Shown piece after piece: positions 13,011-25,788 of a stretch of 64,000 nucleotides of DNA. A model generated the notes under the pieces. That model worked only from the letters and a program-made list of their open reading frames with translations. It had not been told where the DNA came from and did no database searches. The translations under genes were made by a program, and so were the position numbers. The stretch's first letter is position 1. Every line of letters starts with the position of its first letter. Origin of the DNA: Odobenus rosmarus divergens (taxonomy: Eukaryota; Chordata; Mammalia; Carnivora; Odobenidae); the NCBI RefSeq assembly GCF_000321225.1, contig NW_004450276.1, positions 4,203,467-4,267,466 of the forward strand, read 5' to 3'.

Positions 13011-13520
13011 GTGACCAACTGTCTCTTTTACCCAGAGCTGAGTGCTTTCCTCGGGTAGAGTGCTTTCAGTGCTAAAAACAAGACAGTTCTGGGCAAACTG
13101 GAATGGTCATTCACTCTGTGACTGTAAGCAATTCTGTGTTATGGTTGGAGCTATGAAGTGGAAGGAGGACAGTTGGAGATGGGTTTAATGAGTATGGAAG
13201 TTCGCTGAGGACACATTTTGGGCAGACTGTAAGGTTGCCCAGAGGCCTCAAGGGTGGTATTATATTGCTTAAATTCCCATAGTCCTTAGCATTGCAAAGC
13301 ATAAAATATGATCCTGTTAGTCCCCCAGATCTAACAAAAACAAACAGGTCAATCTTATGGAAATAAGCAAAAAAAAAAAAAAAAAAAAACACACCCAAAT
13401 GAGAATGTAGGCTATTTATTCGTTTGCTCTAGCAAGAGTCAGCTTCTACCACTTCCCTCTGGCAGAGACTCAAAAGCAGGCAGGGGAGTGGGAAAGTTTC
13501 TCGCTTAAAAAAAGAGGATA
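13011..13520. other. Intronic sequence with a 21-base poly(A)
   Basis: A pure A-run lies at 13369-13389. No target-site duplication or upstream element was found that would make it a retrocopy tail. Confidence 0.4.
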
Positions 13521-13700
13521 GGGGCACCTGGGTATCTCTGTTAGTTAAGCCTCTGACTCTTGGTTTCGGCTGGGGTCATGATCTCAGGGTCCTGAGATCC
13601 AGCTCCGCTTAGGGCTCTGCACTCAGCAGGGAGTCTGCTTGAGGTTTCTGTTCCTCTGCCCTTCCCCCACTTTTGCGCATGCGCACACGCGTGTGCTCGT

Positions 13701-13734
<34 letters not shown>

Positions 13735-13755
13735 AAATAAACACGTCTTTAAAAA
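13521..13755 (+). mobile_element. SINEC with an expanded (CT)n run
   Basis: Full-length older SINE with the head 'ggggcacctgggtatctctg'. A CG-containing purine/pyrimidine alternation (gcgcatgcgcacacgcgtgt) lies at 13675-13694, followed by a (CT)n run at 13702-13731, which is probably polymorphic in length. Confidence 0.9.
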
Positions 13756-14880
13756 AGAGAGACATCTTCAGATATGCTTTCATGGGAAGTTGTTGGCACA
13801 GAGGAGCTGGAGACGGACTGATTAGAAGCAGAGCATCTTATGGGATCGATTTGGGGAGCATATTTGGCTTATACTGAGTTGGACCCAGAGACGAAAAATA
13901 GGAAATCTGTCAGTTGTTCATCAATTCCTGCCCTTTCTGGGCTGATTGCTGCCCCGGTTGCATTCTGGCTCCCTGGACTGGTTGCCGTAGAGTTTGGAGG
14001 TCAGAGTTCTATGGTCATCCGTGGTCTGACCATTGTCTGTTTGAAAATCCTCTCTTGACCTCTTGAAGGTTTAGTTCCTATTTTCTCCCAGGTAGCAGGT
14101 TTATACGTTTTCAGAACCAGACAAGATTCTTTTTACTGCCCTGAAATACTCATTATTTAGGAAAAGAACTCAGCTTCATGAAGCAGACACTACATCGTTC
14201 TCCAAATAGTATCAAGGCATCATTTTGTTCCCGCATAGTGAGAGGAATCTTCAGAAGATCTGAAACCCAGGCCATTGGGATTCTGTGGATGTGAGAGGCC
14301 CAGCAATTTTCAAAGCCCCTCTCTATCTCCTTAGCTAGTATGTGACTCTGGTGGTCCCTGGCTGCCCCAACCAGGCCCCTTAACAGGCCACAGAGGAGGT
14401 GCCAGGAGCAGAAGTCATATAATATCTGTAAGAGGCTATTCTGACTCCTGCAGAGTGCCTGCTATTTTGGCAACAGTGTTGTTATAGCAACTCGGAGAGG
14501 GTAACATAATTCTTCCCTGAGCACTCTTTAGCTGGGGTGCGGCATAAAGAAAAGAGAGCTGAACAGAAGCAGAGGTGTTTACTCTCTGCCCAGAACTGGT
14601 AGCTCCCTGAGATTGAAAGGGGAGAACACACATTCCTAGAACTCCGTGATCTCTATACAGGATGCTGAATTTTCCAAATCATTCATAAAATAGAAAATCC
14701 CTTTGCTTGGGGATGTATGAACACTCCTCAAAATATAATCCCCGTTGTTGTTATAGCCGTGATGTTGTTTTTCAGCCATTTGTTCTCTTTTTCTACCTTA
14801 ACAGAGGAGATCCCATAATGTCAGGGATTTTGAATCAGTAAAACAAAGGAGGGAGAATAGTGCTGGTGCAGGGAGCAGTG
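13756..14880. other. Intronic sequence without recognised features
   Basis: Unique-looking sequence of moderate GC. Nothing supported. Confidence 0.45.
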
Positions 14881-14889
14881 TACTGGGTA

Positions 14890-15125
14890 ATCACTTGGTG
14901 CTGTCATGTGCCGGGCGCTGTATGGAGATCATCTTGCCTGGTCTTGACATCAGCGTACTGAGATTTGTGTCTCCAGGTTCACTGGGTAATCTCAGTGCCT
15001 TTTACACGACGGCAATTTCAGATTTAGGTTTAGTATTTCCCTAAACTCTTCCATTAATGAATAAAGGGGCTGGTATTTAAACCCAGACCTGCCCAGCTGC
15101 CAAGCTTTATTCTTTCTACTTGGCT
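14890..15125 (-). mobile_element. MIR element
   Basis: Reverse MIR order: 'catgtgccgggcgctgta' (like 'atgtgccaggcactgt'), a 'ggtatttaaacccagacct' segment near 15073, and an end like the MIR 5' part. Diverged, as usual for the family. Confidence 0.7.
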
Positions 15126-18100
15126 TTGCTTCCTCTAATAGAAGGAAAGTAAATGGTACTTTGATTAGGTAATGATTTTGGACAGTGGCAGCACCCCAAT
15201 ATCGATGAGAGAGCGCCTTCAGGGTTTCAACCTGGCGGGAAGGAGACTTCTCCCGAAGCTAGATTTCATAACAATATGGCTGCTTTTATTTGAAGAGTTT
15301 ATTTATTCTGATGAGGTTCTGAGGATTGATGGAGATTATTGGGGACTGAAGTCCCATAAGTCACTCCTTGGCACTACCTCTAGTTCTGGAAACAAAAGCC
15401 TACATCTGAAACTTCTCTGCAAAGTTTATTTATCCTGGCCCTCGAAATGGCATTTTTGAACATTGTTGTGTCTCTTTTAGGCAAAATATTTTTGCCTGAT
15501 GGAGTTAAACAGAAATAAGGAAGAAAGAAACCAAATGGTGATAGAGGGGCTACTCTGTGCCGGGCATTGTGACAAGGTCTTTCTTATCTCTTGGGAATAA
15601 GCATTTTGATTTATATTGCTTAATACAAGCAATGAGCATGAAAGACGATGTGTGCTTTTTCCCTTAGATGCTTCCAGAGTTGATGTCAAGAATGGGAATT
15701 ATTTTACTCCAGAGCCCTGACTATAGTTAGTGGCTGTGAAAATAATTTGTAACTCAGTGAGACTTCAACCCCCCAGAATGGCATTCCTATGCATGTGCCC
15801 CCTGGTTCTGCCATTGTCTAGACTTTCTACCCCACTTTCACCGAAGACAAAAACAAAAGAAAATAGCATATTTACTATTCTGGCACAAATTCTTTCAGAC
15901 ATAAACAAAAGCTGTTATTCTCTTAACTTGGTGACAGTATTTTTTTCTGGCTCTACACAAGAACAGATAATAGAGGGACTGGAAACCTGGAAAATTCTTC
16001 CAGTCAAAGTTTCTTGTTGTTGTCATTGCTTTTTTTTTTTTTGATATTCTTCTCCTGAAGATATAAAGATGTTTGAAACCGTTTGTATTTCCTGATAAAT
16101 AAGTAGGGACTCAACAGTTGGCAGACGCCTCTTGATCTGAATGCTGACTTCGGCTAGCCTTTTCTTCTTGTACTTCCTCTGTTCATGTGGACATGTAACC
16201 ACTTGGCCATGTAAGAAGAATGGTGCCTTCTTCTGATGGGTGGGGATTAAGAGCAGTCACTGGTGTGCTACTTTTTGTAATTCCTTTGGGAATACAAGGT
16301 CTCCCAAGACTTTCAGGTAAGGCTGAATCGCGTTCATGATTCAACCGTGTGAGAGCCACCTTCAGTGGGTCCCATGGCCCCTGGGACCCTAGAGTGGGTG
16401 AACAGCAAGTGTTTTCACCTTGTTGCTGGCTATTCCTCCCTTGCTGGCCTGGAGCTCTTGCAGCCTCGGGGGCACCTTATGGAATGAGGAGGGCCTGAGC
16501 AGTGTTTGGTGAGAATTATTGATCCTCATGAAGATCAGTTTCATCAACTGACTCCCGGTCACAGTGTTCGTAACTTACAGAAATCCGTTCCAAATTCCTT
16601 TCTCACACACTGAACCATACATGGAGTTTCTGTCACGTATTCCCATGCAATATTTTGAGCTTCATCTTCCCCATCTTAGGACAATGAAAATGTTTTTGGA
16701 AAGGATCTTCAACTGTGATTTCTTTTTTTCTTTTTTTTTTTTTTGCCTTGATTCAAAAGCACTAGGATGACTTGAAGAAGGGAATATTCAAAATAGGGTT
16801 TATGGATCATAGGAGTGTAGCTCCATGGTCCAAAGTGACTCAGAAATTGTGAGTGAGCCCAGTGCCTCTCAGGGGTTGCACGTGTGACCAGACCACAGGC
16901 CACACTTTGAGTTTCGGAGAGTTAGACCACAAAGCAGATTTCGCTATTGATTTTGAAGATATAAATGTTCTGAAAAATCTTAGGTTATAAATTGAATTGC
17001 GTACCAACAACATGTCTTGTGGACTTCTCATTTTGGTACCAAATTAAAAATTGCAGGCATATCCAGCAATTATACCATCTATGTTCACATTAAAGCTCTT
17101 ATCTGAGGAAGGTATAATTGAGAATGATCAGCAAATATGTGTGATGGATATAGCTAAAATCCAGAGACCAACTGTTTTTCTTCTAGATACATATGTAAAA
17201 ACTTTTTTTGATCTTCTGCTATAGCACATTTCCAATTGTGTCTGCATCTTACTTTTAAAAATTTTGCAATACATTTCTTTAAAAAGTTAGCAACCGCTAA
17301 TGGCTGCACATAAGGTTATTATATATGCTCTAATATTGTATTGCAGTCCATAATTAATCTGCTGGAAAGGAAAGAAGTCACTGGCAAGTACTTAAACTAA
17401 AAGAGATTGTGATTGCTTTGATGATTGTTTTACAAAGAGAAAGACATCCCGCATTGCCCCATGAAGGCAGAATCTTCCTGGTATATTTGCAGTATAGAGA
17501 ATACATCAGATATTCTTAGATAGTGGAAATCTTACTGCTTCTGTGTCTCAAGTCTAAGTAAGCTTTCTCAATTTCAAAGACCTGACAATCACAAAAATTA
17601 ATATAAATGTGGGATAGTAATAAGACATATCATCCCATTTCACAGAAATAGAGTAAGGAAGATTTGCAGAGTACTGGCATGCTGATTCTTTTCTCGGGTC
17701 ACTGTTCTGCTCAGTGAACTCACAGAAGATAGTACTTATATATGAGAAGAACGTGATAGTGCAGATTTGTGACATTTTCCAAAAGAAAGAAAAGTATCAC
17801 CTGATACTGAATAACTCTGCTACTATATTTATTATGAATGTGAAAAACTGGTGTAGATTTTTTTTTTTAATGACGCATTTCCATTTTAGGAGATCTTAAA
17901 CTTGCAGAGGCTTCAGTATGTAGTTGCAGAATCAGAAAGCCATGTGAAGGGAGTGCTAAGATTAATCCTGGAGAAGCACACTTATTTGACTCAAGAGTGA
18001 ATTGAAATTTCCCAAATGCCATGTAGGTGTCAGATTTGGTTCCAAAGAAGATGAAAAAGCGAGCACTGAGAGGGTATGTGATTGAAAAGGAGGAGAAGTA

Positions 18101-18292
18101 CTGCGTAAGTTAATCAGCACCCAGAGGAAGACCCTTATTCTGTAGAGAGCCAGGATTAATGTAGAGTCAAGGTATCATCTGAACCAAGTGAGGAAGAGAG
18201 CGTTAGAAGCTACCAAGCATCAGAGTATTTCTAGACAGAGAGTTTTGTACAGATAGGCAGGGCCAAGGCTTTAAACTCCCTTTTAGAAAATG
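15126..18292. other. Intronic sequence, mostly unclassified
   Basis: About 3.2 kb. 15545-15610 has 'ctactctgtgccgggcattgtg', a likely reverse MIR trace. Poly(T) runs lie at 16031-16042 and 16730-16744. No exon or RNA gene is supported. Confidence 0.4.
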
Positions 18293-18653
18293 TGTCCTGG
18301 TCTGTTCAGGCTCCTATAGCAAAACTACCAGAGACGGGGGGTGCTTACACAACAAACATCTGTTTCTCATAGTTCTGCAGTCTGGTAAGTCCAGAATCAA
18401 GCTTTTGGCAGGTTGAGTGTCTGAGGAGAGCCCACTTCCTGGTTCATGGAAGGCTGTCTTTCTGCTGTGTCCTCACACGGCTCAAGGGGCTAGAAAGCTC
18501 TCTGCGGTCTCTTTTATACGGGCACTAATCTCATTCAGGAGGACGCCACCTTCGTGACCTAATCACGTCCCCAAAGGCCACACCTCCACATGCCATCACA
18601 TTGCATATGAGTTGAGACGGGTGGGAGGGCACAAGTGTTCAGATAACACTGTG
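18293..18653 (-). mobile_element. MaLR solo LTR (MST/MLT1-like), reverse
   Basis: Reverse complement of a mammalian-apparent LTR: 'tctgttcaggctcctatagc', 'catctgtttctcatagttct', 'cccacttcctggttcatgga', 'tgacctaatcacgtcccc'. It is the same family as the forward copies at 28.7 and 49.0 kb. No internal region is attached. Confidence 0.85.
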
Positions 18654-19377
18654 CTAAGATATTTGGAATTGATCAAGAAGGTACTTGGAAGCTACTGAAA
18701 GATTATAAACAGGGAAAAGCAAGATTGCTTTGATGGTCCTAAAATACTGCTGGGGGGTGCCGCTGAGGGATGGAAAGATGAATTAAATTTAGATGAGAAT
18801 TGTTGTCAGGTAAAATGAGATGGTGTTAGGGGAAAGTTATGGATGAACATAAGGATTTCAGAAATACTCAGATTTCTACTCATTAACTTACATCATCCAC
18901 CGTGACTGAAGTCTTGCCACCCCTTCTGGTGCTTGCTTGATGCTGAGAGTCACTTGTGGGTCCCTGTTATCTCCATCCCTGGCAGGGCGTCCTGTTACAC
19001 CCTTGACACCTCCTAACTCATATGGCCTCATGTCTTCAACTCCATATTGCCAAAGGTTGTATGTACACCGACAACAAAGTCTATCTTAATTCCTTCTGTT
19101 TGGGTAATTGGCAAAAACACCTAGTTTTAAACTTCTGATTTAATCCCATTCGGTTTCTTCTGGAATATTGATGAGGACTTTTAGTCTTCAAAAAAAGAAA
19201 ATGCACTGAAAATAACAAATCAGGCAGAACTTACCTGCAATTATTACTCATCCCCTAAAAAGATAATGAGGATTAAAATAGAGTATCATATATCTTGCTC
19301 AAATGTAGATTATTCTTAGCTTGACATGCCAGCTCTCTATTTAAACAGAAATGAAAAAAGATCCATAACCGTCCTTC
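18654..19377. other. Intronic sequence without recognised features
   Basis: Nothing supported. Confidence 0.45.
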
Positions 19378-19391
19378 AAAGAGGTCCATAA

Positions 19392-19589
19392 GGGCGCCTG
19401 GGTGGCTCAGTCGTTAAGCATCTGCCTTCGGTTCAGGTCATGATCCCAGGGTCCTGGGATCGAGCCCCGCATCGGGCTCCCTGCTCAGCAGGGAGCCTGC
19501 TTCTCCCTCTCCCACTCCCCCTACTTGTGTTCCCTCTCTCGCTGTGTCTCTCTCTGTCAAATAAATAAATAAAGTATTAAAAAAAAAAG
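19392..19589 (+). mobile_element. SINEC, full length, young-looking
   Basis: Complete consensus-like copy with the head 'gggcgcctgggtggctcagt' and a poly(A) tail. The 14-bp target duplication, aaagaggtccataa at 19378-19391 and aaagagttccataa at 19590-19603, has one mismatch. Confidence 0.95.
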
Positions 19590-19603
19590 AAAGAGTTCCA
19601 TAA

Positions 19604-20427
19604 AGAATAACTGAATTATCTCTATGATGCTTCACTGTTAGCTAATTGAGTTTACTTGCAGTAATGGCATGGAAATAGTCTTCGAAGTGATACATACAGG
19701 TTGTAAAATTATTAAGTTTGTTAATCATATAATTTATTTTCAGAATAAGAATTATATTTTAGAGTGAATAATATTCTTGTGTTCTTCATGTACAAAGAGA
19801 AACACCATATCTAACCTCCCCCAACCAGACCCCTCAGATTAATTGTAAAAATATTGCACAGAGTTTTTTCCTACCTCAATTTCCTACCCATTCATGAGGA
19901 CCCTTTTATATTTTCTGCCTTTCTTTGTATTAACTGGGACAGCAAGAGGAAACTCCTAACATAGGGAACACCAGGTAACTGCTAATAGTTGAATTTTTGT
20001 TGTATCATCTTACAATCTTATTTTTCCTCTTTGTCCAGACCATCTTCCAATGGGACATTTAAAAAACACTTTTAGGAAAATTACTATTTTCAGTATCAAA
20101 AATTATAGTATTGCTGAATGCCATAGGTCTAGATCTTTACCTAGATTGATTTCTTTTTTAAATCTTGCTGAAAAAACAGATTGTTTTGGTTGTCCAGAAC
20201 ATGTACAGTTTTTATACATTGAGCAAAGGGCTCAGGGTGAAGGCACAAGTGGCCATTAAGTATGGGCTAGAAGTCAGGAGCAAAAAAGCCAGCAGCTGCT
20301 TGAGTCCCCTATTCTCTGGGCAGCCCATGGAGAAGGGTCCCAAAGTGCTCCACGCAGGGCTGTGTCCCATTTGGTTTTCCTCTTTATTGGAGAAGCGTGA
20401 GAGTGGCATTGCACAGGGGATATAAAT
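19604..20427. other. Intronic sequence without recognised features
   Basis: Unique. The overlapping open frames at 20050-20433 on both strands have no recognisable domain. Confidence 0.45.
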
Positions 20428-20437
20428 ACTCAAGGAT

Positions 20438-20650
20438 TGGAGCGCCTGGGTGGTTCAGTCAGTTAAGCGTCTGCCTTCGGCTCAGGTCATGATCCCAGGG
20501 TCCTGGAATCAAGCCCCACATGGGGCTCCCTGCTCAGCGGGGAGCCTGCTTCTCACTCTCCTTTTGCCCCTCCCCCACACCTGTGCTCTCTCTCACTCTC
20601 TCTCTCTCTCTCAAATAAATAAATAAGATCTTTTTTAAAAAAAAAAAAGC
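20438..20650 (+). mobile_element. SINEC, full length
   Basis: Complete copy with poly(A) tail. A perfect 10-bp target duplication, actcaaggat, lies at 20428-20437 and 20651-20660. Confidence 0.94.
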
Positions 20651-21014
20651 ACTCAAGGATCAAGCACAAGCAGTCAGGCTTACCTGCCAGCCCTTTAGGA
20701 AGGGCCAGCACCTGGGCTGGGGTTACCAGATGCCACAGAAAGTTGAGTTCAGGCTGAGCCTTTCTCGTTGTGGGATGCATAACTTGTCTCCTTAGATAGG
20801 TAGCTTCTGGGCAACAGAGAGACAGCTTCTGGGGTCATTCGCTGGACAGCCCCACTCTATATTAGTGGATTACGCCTTAAGGACTCGTTTTCTTTTTTTC
20901 CGTGATTTTTTTTTTTTTTCAGAATCAGAAACAGAATAATAAAGTGATTATAGCTCAAAGACTAAATGGGTTTGGGTTGGCACAGGCATGTCCATAGCAT
21001 GATTTCTATTGCTA

Positions 21015-21044
21015 TAGAAATAGTAATAGAAATTACTATTTCTA
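21015..21044. repeat. Perfect 13-bp inverted repeat, 4-base loop
   Basis: Arms 21015-21027 (tagaaatagtaat) and 21032-21044 (attactatttcta) pair perfectly around AGAA. The symmetry explains the mirrored open frames on the two strands here. Confidence 0.9.
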
Positions 21045-22076
21045 CATCGGGGAGAGTATTGAGGCCACTGCTTATGCCCATGAAGATTTGGAGCATAATG
21101 AATCTGCCAGCCCTTATGATGCAAACTTCCTTAATTTTTAGAGATACTAATACCATTTGGGTACACTGAATCACACCAAGTCTTCGCCATTTATTTTATC
21201 TAACAAATTAACGTGCACTCTGTCATGTAGCACCAATGCATTGGAAAAATAAAGACTACAGGCCTCTGAAAAACAGTGATGTTCTGTAATTTTATGTGAT
21301 TCCCATAAGTTTCTGTGGACCTTTGTCAAAGATATCTAATGGGTCTTTGCCAAATACTATGACTTAGATGGAAATACCACTTGGTCTGTACATTACAGAT
21401 GAGTTGGCCATTACAAATACAGGAGACACCTAAGATTTTCTGACTATTTAAACTTAAGGTATGAAAAATGGCATTTTTATTTTTAAGCAATGATGTATAA
21501 CATATTTTTACTAAGTGTTCAGGGGACTTTCCCTTCACCTTGTATTTCTGAAGCAGTTTTAAGGCAGATAAGGGTCTCTTTATAACAAAGCATGCATATG
21601 TATATTCATATTCATCGCTTTTGCATCTGTCATAAAGAAATTTGCTAATGTAGCACTCTATACTCTATTAAGGAAGGCATCAAATATATTATGGTCCTTT
21701 TAAGAAGAGGTAGTTAACATTCAGAATGAAAAGAGACTAGTTTAATTTTCTTCTTGAAAGAAAGAAAACCCCTCTGTTCATGCCCCAGTGACGCATAGAT
21801 ATCTGAATCTGTCTAGAAACAAGAGAGGGATTGAACTCTGCAGCCCTTGGGGACAGTTGTTTTGAGCTATTTTCCATATGGTATTTCAAGCCTGAGCTCT
21901 TAAATTGAAATAATAGTTTGGAATCCATGGCACTGAATTGAATGAATGGATTAAACACTGCTGAAATTATTTCTCTTTTACAAATAATTTCTAGCTCTTT
22001 TATAAATGTCATATGTTTAACCAATCTCCAGCTCAAAGCTACAGAAAACACTAACATTCACCGTTTAGATAATGCC

Positions 22077-22113
22077 TCTATCTATCTATCTGTCTGTCTG
22101 TCTATCTGTCTAT
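22077..22113. repeat. Tetranucleotide microsatellite (TCTA/TCTG)n
   Basis: About nine four-base units, mixing TCTA and TCTG. Probably length-variable. Confidence 0.9.
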
Positions 22114-25100
22114 GTTATTTTGGATTCACAGTACTCATCCCACTTGTGACCAAAGGTATTTAAAAGAAAACTTTGCAAAGCAAAATTCTATCTGTTTAAC
22201 TTACAATTTTCACTTAAGTCACAGCACCTTTGAAGGGGGTCGTTTAGGTACTTCCAAAACTAAAAGCATTTCATCTGGTGATGGGAGATACTGCCTAAAA
22301 AAAAGCAATGCTGGTGATGCTTCTTCCTAACCTTTTAGGGTTTCATGACTTCTAGCCTGGAACATTTTATAATTTTCAAAGTTAAATGCAATGATTTGTG
22401 GTTGTCAGATTTTTTTTTCTCTAAGAAAATTTTAAGTTGTAATAATCTCCAATTATCTTAGGTTAGACGTTGCACAGTGGTCATATTTGAATGCAAATTT
22501 AAAGGTAGTATAGAGTAAAAGATCATTTAAAATTTCATGTTCTGGAAATATTTACATAGAAACACTAACAAACCTTCCCAAAGAACTTAAAAAGACAGTG
22601 AATTCGTTCATTATAAATAGACTGTACAATGATCTATTATCTTAAAAATCAAGTATAAACAATTATTCTCCTTCTTAAACCCCAGTTGGAACAAAGAATG
22701 ACTTGTCATCTTTCTCTGTCCAGTGAGAAATCAGATGTCATGATTTTTACAAGTGAACAGGATTAATCTTTACCAGAATAGAAAAATGTCATATTCAAAT
22801 AGGAAAAATGAAATCCGAAGAATAAGGAAACAGCTTTATGAATAAATATAGAAATGTGCCAGATCAAAATAATGATTATCATTAGAAATTTTTCTCACAT
22901 TACTAATTGGGCCTGGTGATAGTAAAATTGTCTCTCAAGGTAAATAAAATATTTAGATAAATCTTTGTATATATACTGTTCCTTAAAAACCTTGTGGAAA
23001 GTAATATTTTTTGCTAGAAACCTAAGGAAATAATCAGTGTATTCAAAACCTCCCCCATCCCTCCTGCCAACAGCCCATTCATCATGAGTCTGTTTACAGA
23101 AGACTTCAGAAGGCAGCTACAGTTCAGTTACTCATTGGTCCACAAAGAACTGAACTGGAAATCAAAATCACTTTCGCCATGATGGTCAAAACGTTATTTT
23201 GCCTCACTGAAGAGGTTTGTTTGGTCTGAGCAGATTTAGAATGTATTTGACCTGCTTTATTCAAGAATTTTTGTTGCTGAACAATTGTAATGGCCACTTG
23301 AAGGAATTTTTTTTAAATTTTGCTTTGTAAAGGTATATTTCTTACTTTGTTATTAAAAAAAAGAATGTGATATATTCTGCATACAACCAAAGTCATTTGC
23401 ATAAAAGAACGAAAGAAAAAAAGTCCTGCCTTTTTATATCCTTAAGAAAAATGTTTAACCGAGTTCAAAGGGAATTATTTTTTTTTAAATTGGTGAGCAC
23501 TTCTGAATGCAAATTAGAATAAATCTTAAATGACTGTGGAACTGTCCTTCCTGATTTCCTATTGACTTTTTAAATGTTGGCAATAAAGAATCTAGAAAGA
23601 GGAAATGATTTCCTGCTTTGAAACAGTCCCTGAAACAAAGCAATGAGTGAGTTGACAGCGTGGAAGCAGAATCTGGGACAAACATTAATTTTCTCACTTT
23701 GTTCCTTTTTATTCTAGCACTGCTTTCTACCTCGTGATCTTCTGTCTGCTCAGTAGCCACTATGCCAGTGTATAATTGTTTTTCTTTGGTCTGCAGTTGC
23801 AAAATTGAAATTAAAGAACTTGGCATTGTAGGTAGTAGTTTAAAAAATCCATATGTGTATGCTATATACTAGAGACTTTATTTTTTCAAAGCCTGCAAAT
23901 ATTGATTTTGGTAATTTGTAAATGTTTGTGTGTGTTATCTACTCATGTTTGTGTGTCTATGTATTGTGTATATGTACATGTACACATATGTGTGTGTTCA
24001 TCATTCCTAATCATGGTTAATAAAAGTCCCCTCTGTGGGAGAAAATTAATTGTGGCTTGAATAGCTCCCTTCTACCTTACCCTTAGTTTATACTTGAATT
24101 CGGTGTCTTATTTTCCTGAACAATACAACCAGCACATTTTTTTTTCCCATGGGGACAATAAAAATTAAACAGCTACCTGGAGGACTGGCCAACCCTCCCT
24201 TTTGCTTCAGTGAATGCTTTAAATATGCTCTTTAGATTATGATGCTGGAAGATGAAGAGAGACGGGACGAGGAATCAAAGCATAATGAGTTTTTCTAAAT
24301 AATGGGGATCAGAAATTATGAAAAATGGAAAGGACATAGGTTGGTGGGCTTCAGATAATGGAGCAGCTCAAATGGGGCCCTCCAGTTCTCTCTCCCTTCA
24401 TGGAGCCTGTTCAGCACATGCACGGAGACCCCCTATGAGGCTTGTTTCCTAGTCTCTTTCGATCACTGTGGTCCCTCTTCTTCCTTAGTGGCAAATTTGC
24501 CATCTCCGCCAAGTATTCCTCTTGACTAGAAACTCACATGCTACTAACAACTTGTGTAGTCTAAATCTGCCCTCCCATGTCTCCATTACTGCAAGGCCAT
24601 GGGAGAGGTATAAAGTGAGTTCCCTTCTAGAGGAAGTGAAAGGGCCTCTCTATTTAAAGCAAGGTTTGGCAAATGAAACTCCGTGGATATGTCTCCAAAC
24701 CATAAAGCAATGAAATGACCAGACTATTTCAAAAGACCCAGACTGGGGAAGTCTAACTCGGATGACAACCTCTGTAGAGGGGACAAGGCTGAAAATTTTG
24801 TTCATGTTCATAAAGCATTCATTGATCTGAAGCAGATTTTATTAGATGCAGGAAGTGTGGTATTTAAGTGAGGGTTAAACATAAAACCCAGAAAGGATAG
24901 AAAGACTTTCCTTCCTTTTTTGACCAAGAAAACCAAGACTCACTTGTGGCTTGGACTGTGAGTAAAACAGAATGTGACAAGGACTAACACTAGATTACCA
25001 GCAAAAGCCTGATATTTGTGTTGGCCATTTCTACATTAAAATGAGTAGTGGAGTGGGTATGCAATTATAGTTTGTCTGCTGGGATTCTTTGTGCAGCAGT

Positions 25101-25788
25101 AAATTTGTTTGTTCCCTCAAATGGTCTGAGTACCATTTTCTTCTGTCGAAGAAGAGATGAAGAACGAGGGAAGGAAAGGCAGTTACAGCAGTGCAGAGAA
25201 AGCGTGTATCCTGTGGCTGTGGTGGGGAGCCCCCCACCTCACATAGGGATGCATCCCCAGTGCCCATCTGGAAATGGTACTCGTTTCCACTGGCGCCCCC
25301 CATCTACCTGTCCTGATGGAAGCTCATGCTCCCTACCCAGGCTCTCTCCCCTCATCCCCGCAGCTGTATTTTTGAGGGATGCCAGATTTGAGTCTGTCCC
25401 CATATAAAACCCAAGTAAGAAACAGCAGCTCGCCTGTATTAGCAGGGTCACTGCTTCCTACAGTGTTCTGGAAGAGAGTGAAGGGATGCCACCAGCAGTT
25501 TGCAAAGGCAAAGCAGCCCTTGCAGGAAAAGCATCCTCCCTGCTTGAGCCAGCCGCTGCTGGTTCTGGGCTTTCTTCAGTCATTCTCCTTCTACTGTGGC
25601 TGTTTTTATCCACTTTCCTGCCTTTCTCTCTGCTTCCCCTCTGAGAAAACCACAAATTAAAATGCTGCAAAAGCACACATTCCTGAGGACAGAGACAAAG
25701 AGACAGAGACCGAGAACCGAGATGTGCTTTACTGCTTTCTGTCCATGCCACTGACAAGAGAAAACCTGAAGCCACTGCTGTGAATCTT

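Larger units (their letters stand above)
20661..25772. other. Repeat-poor 5.1-kb block of intron 2
   Basis: The longest stretch without a mobile element I can name. It contains a perfect inverted repeat at 21015-21044, a TCTA/TCTG run at 22077-22113, a TG-rich patch at 23928-23994 and a GC-richer segment near 25130-25560. No exon is supported. Confidence 0.45.

Noticed and set aside
13369..13389. A 21-base poly(A) that might be the tail of a processed pseudogene.
   Set aside because: No recognisable coding sequence upstream and no flanking duplication.
19392..19470. tRNA-like sequence in SINE heads, here and in the other copies, that could be taken for tRNA genes.
   Set aside because: These are the tRNA-derived heads of carnivore SINEs, followed by the usual CT-rich and A-rich tails with target duplications; not functional tRNAs.
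20962..21174. Mirror-image open frames on both strands with Ile/Glu-rich repeats.
   Set aside because: Caused by the perfect inverted repeat at 21015-21044; no gene is supported.
25048..25407. A 119-codon open frame in intron 2.
   Set aside because: No domain, no splice context, and overlapping frames on both strands point to base composition. It is kept only as a low-interest GC-rich segment.
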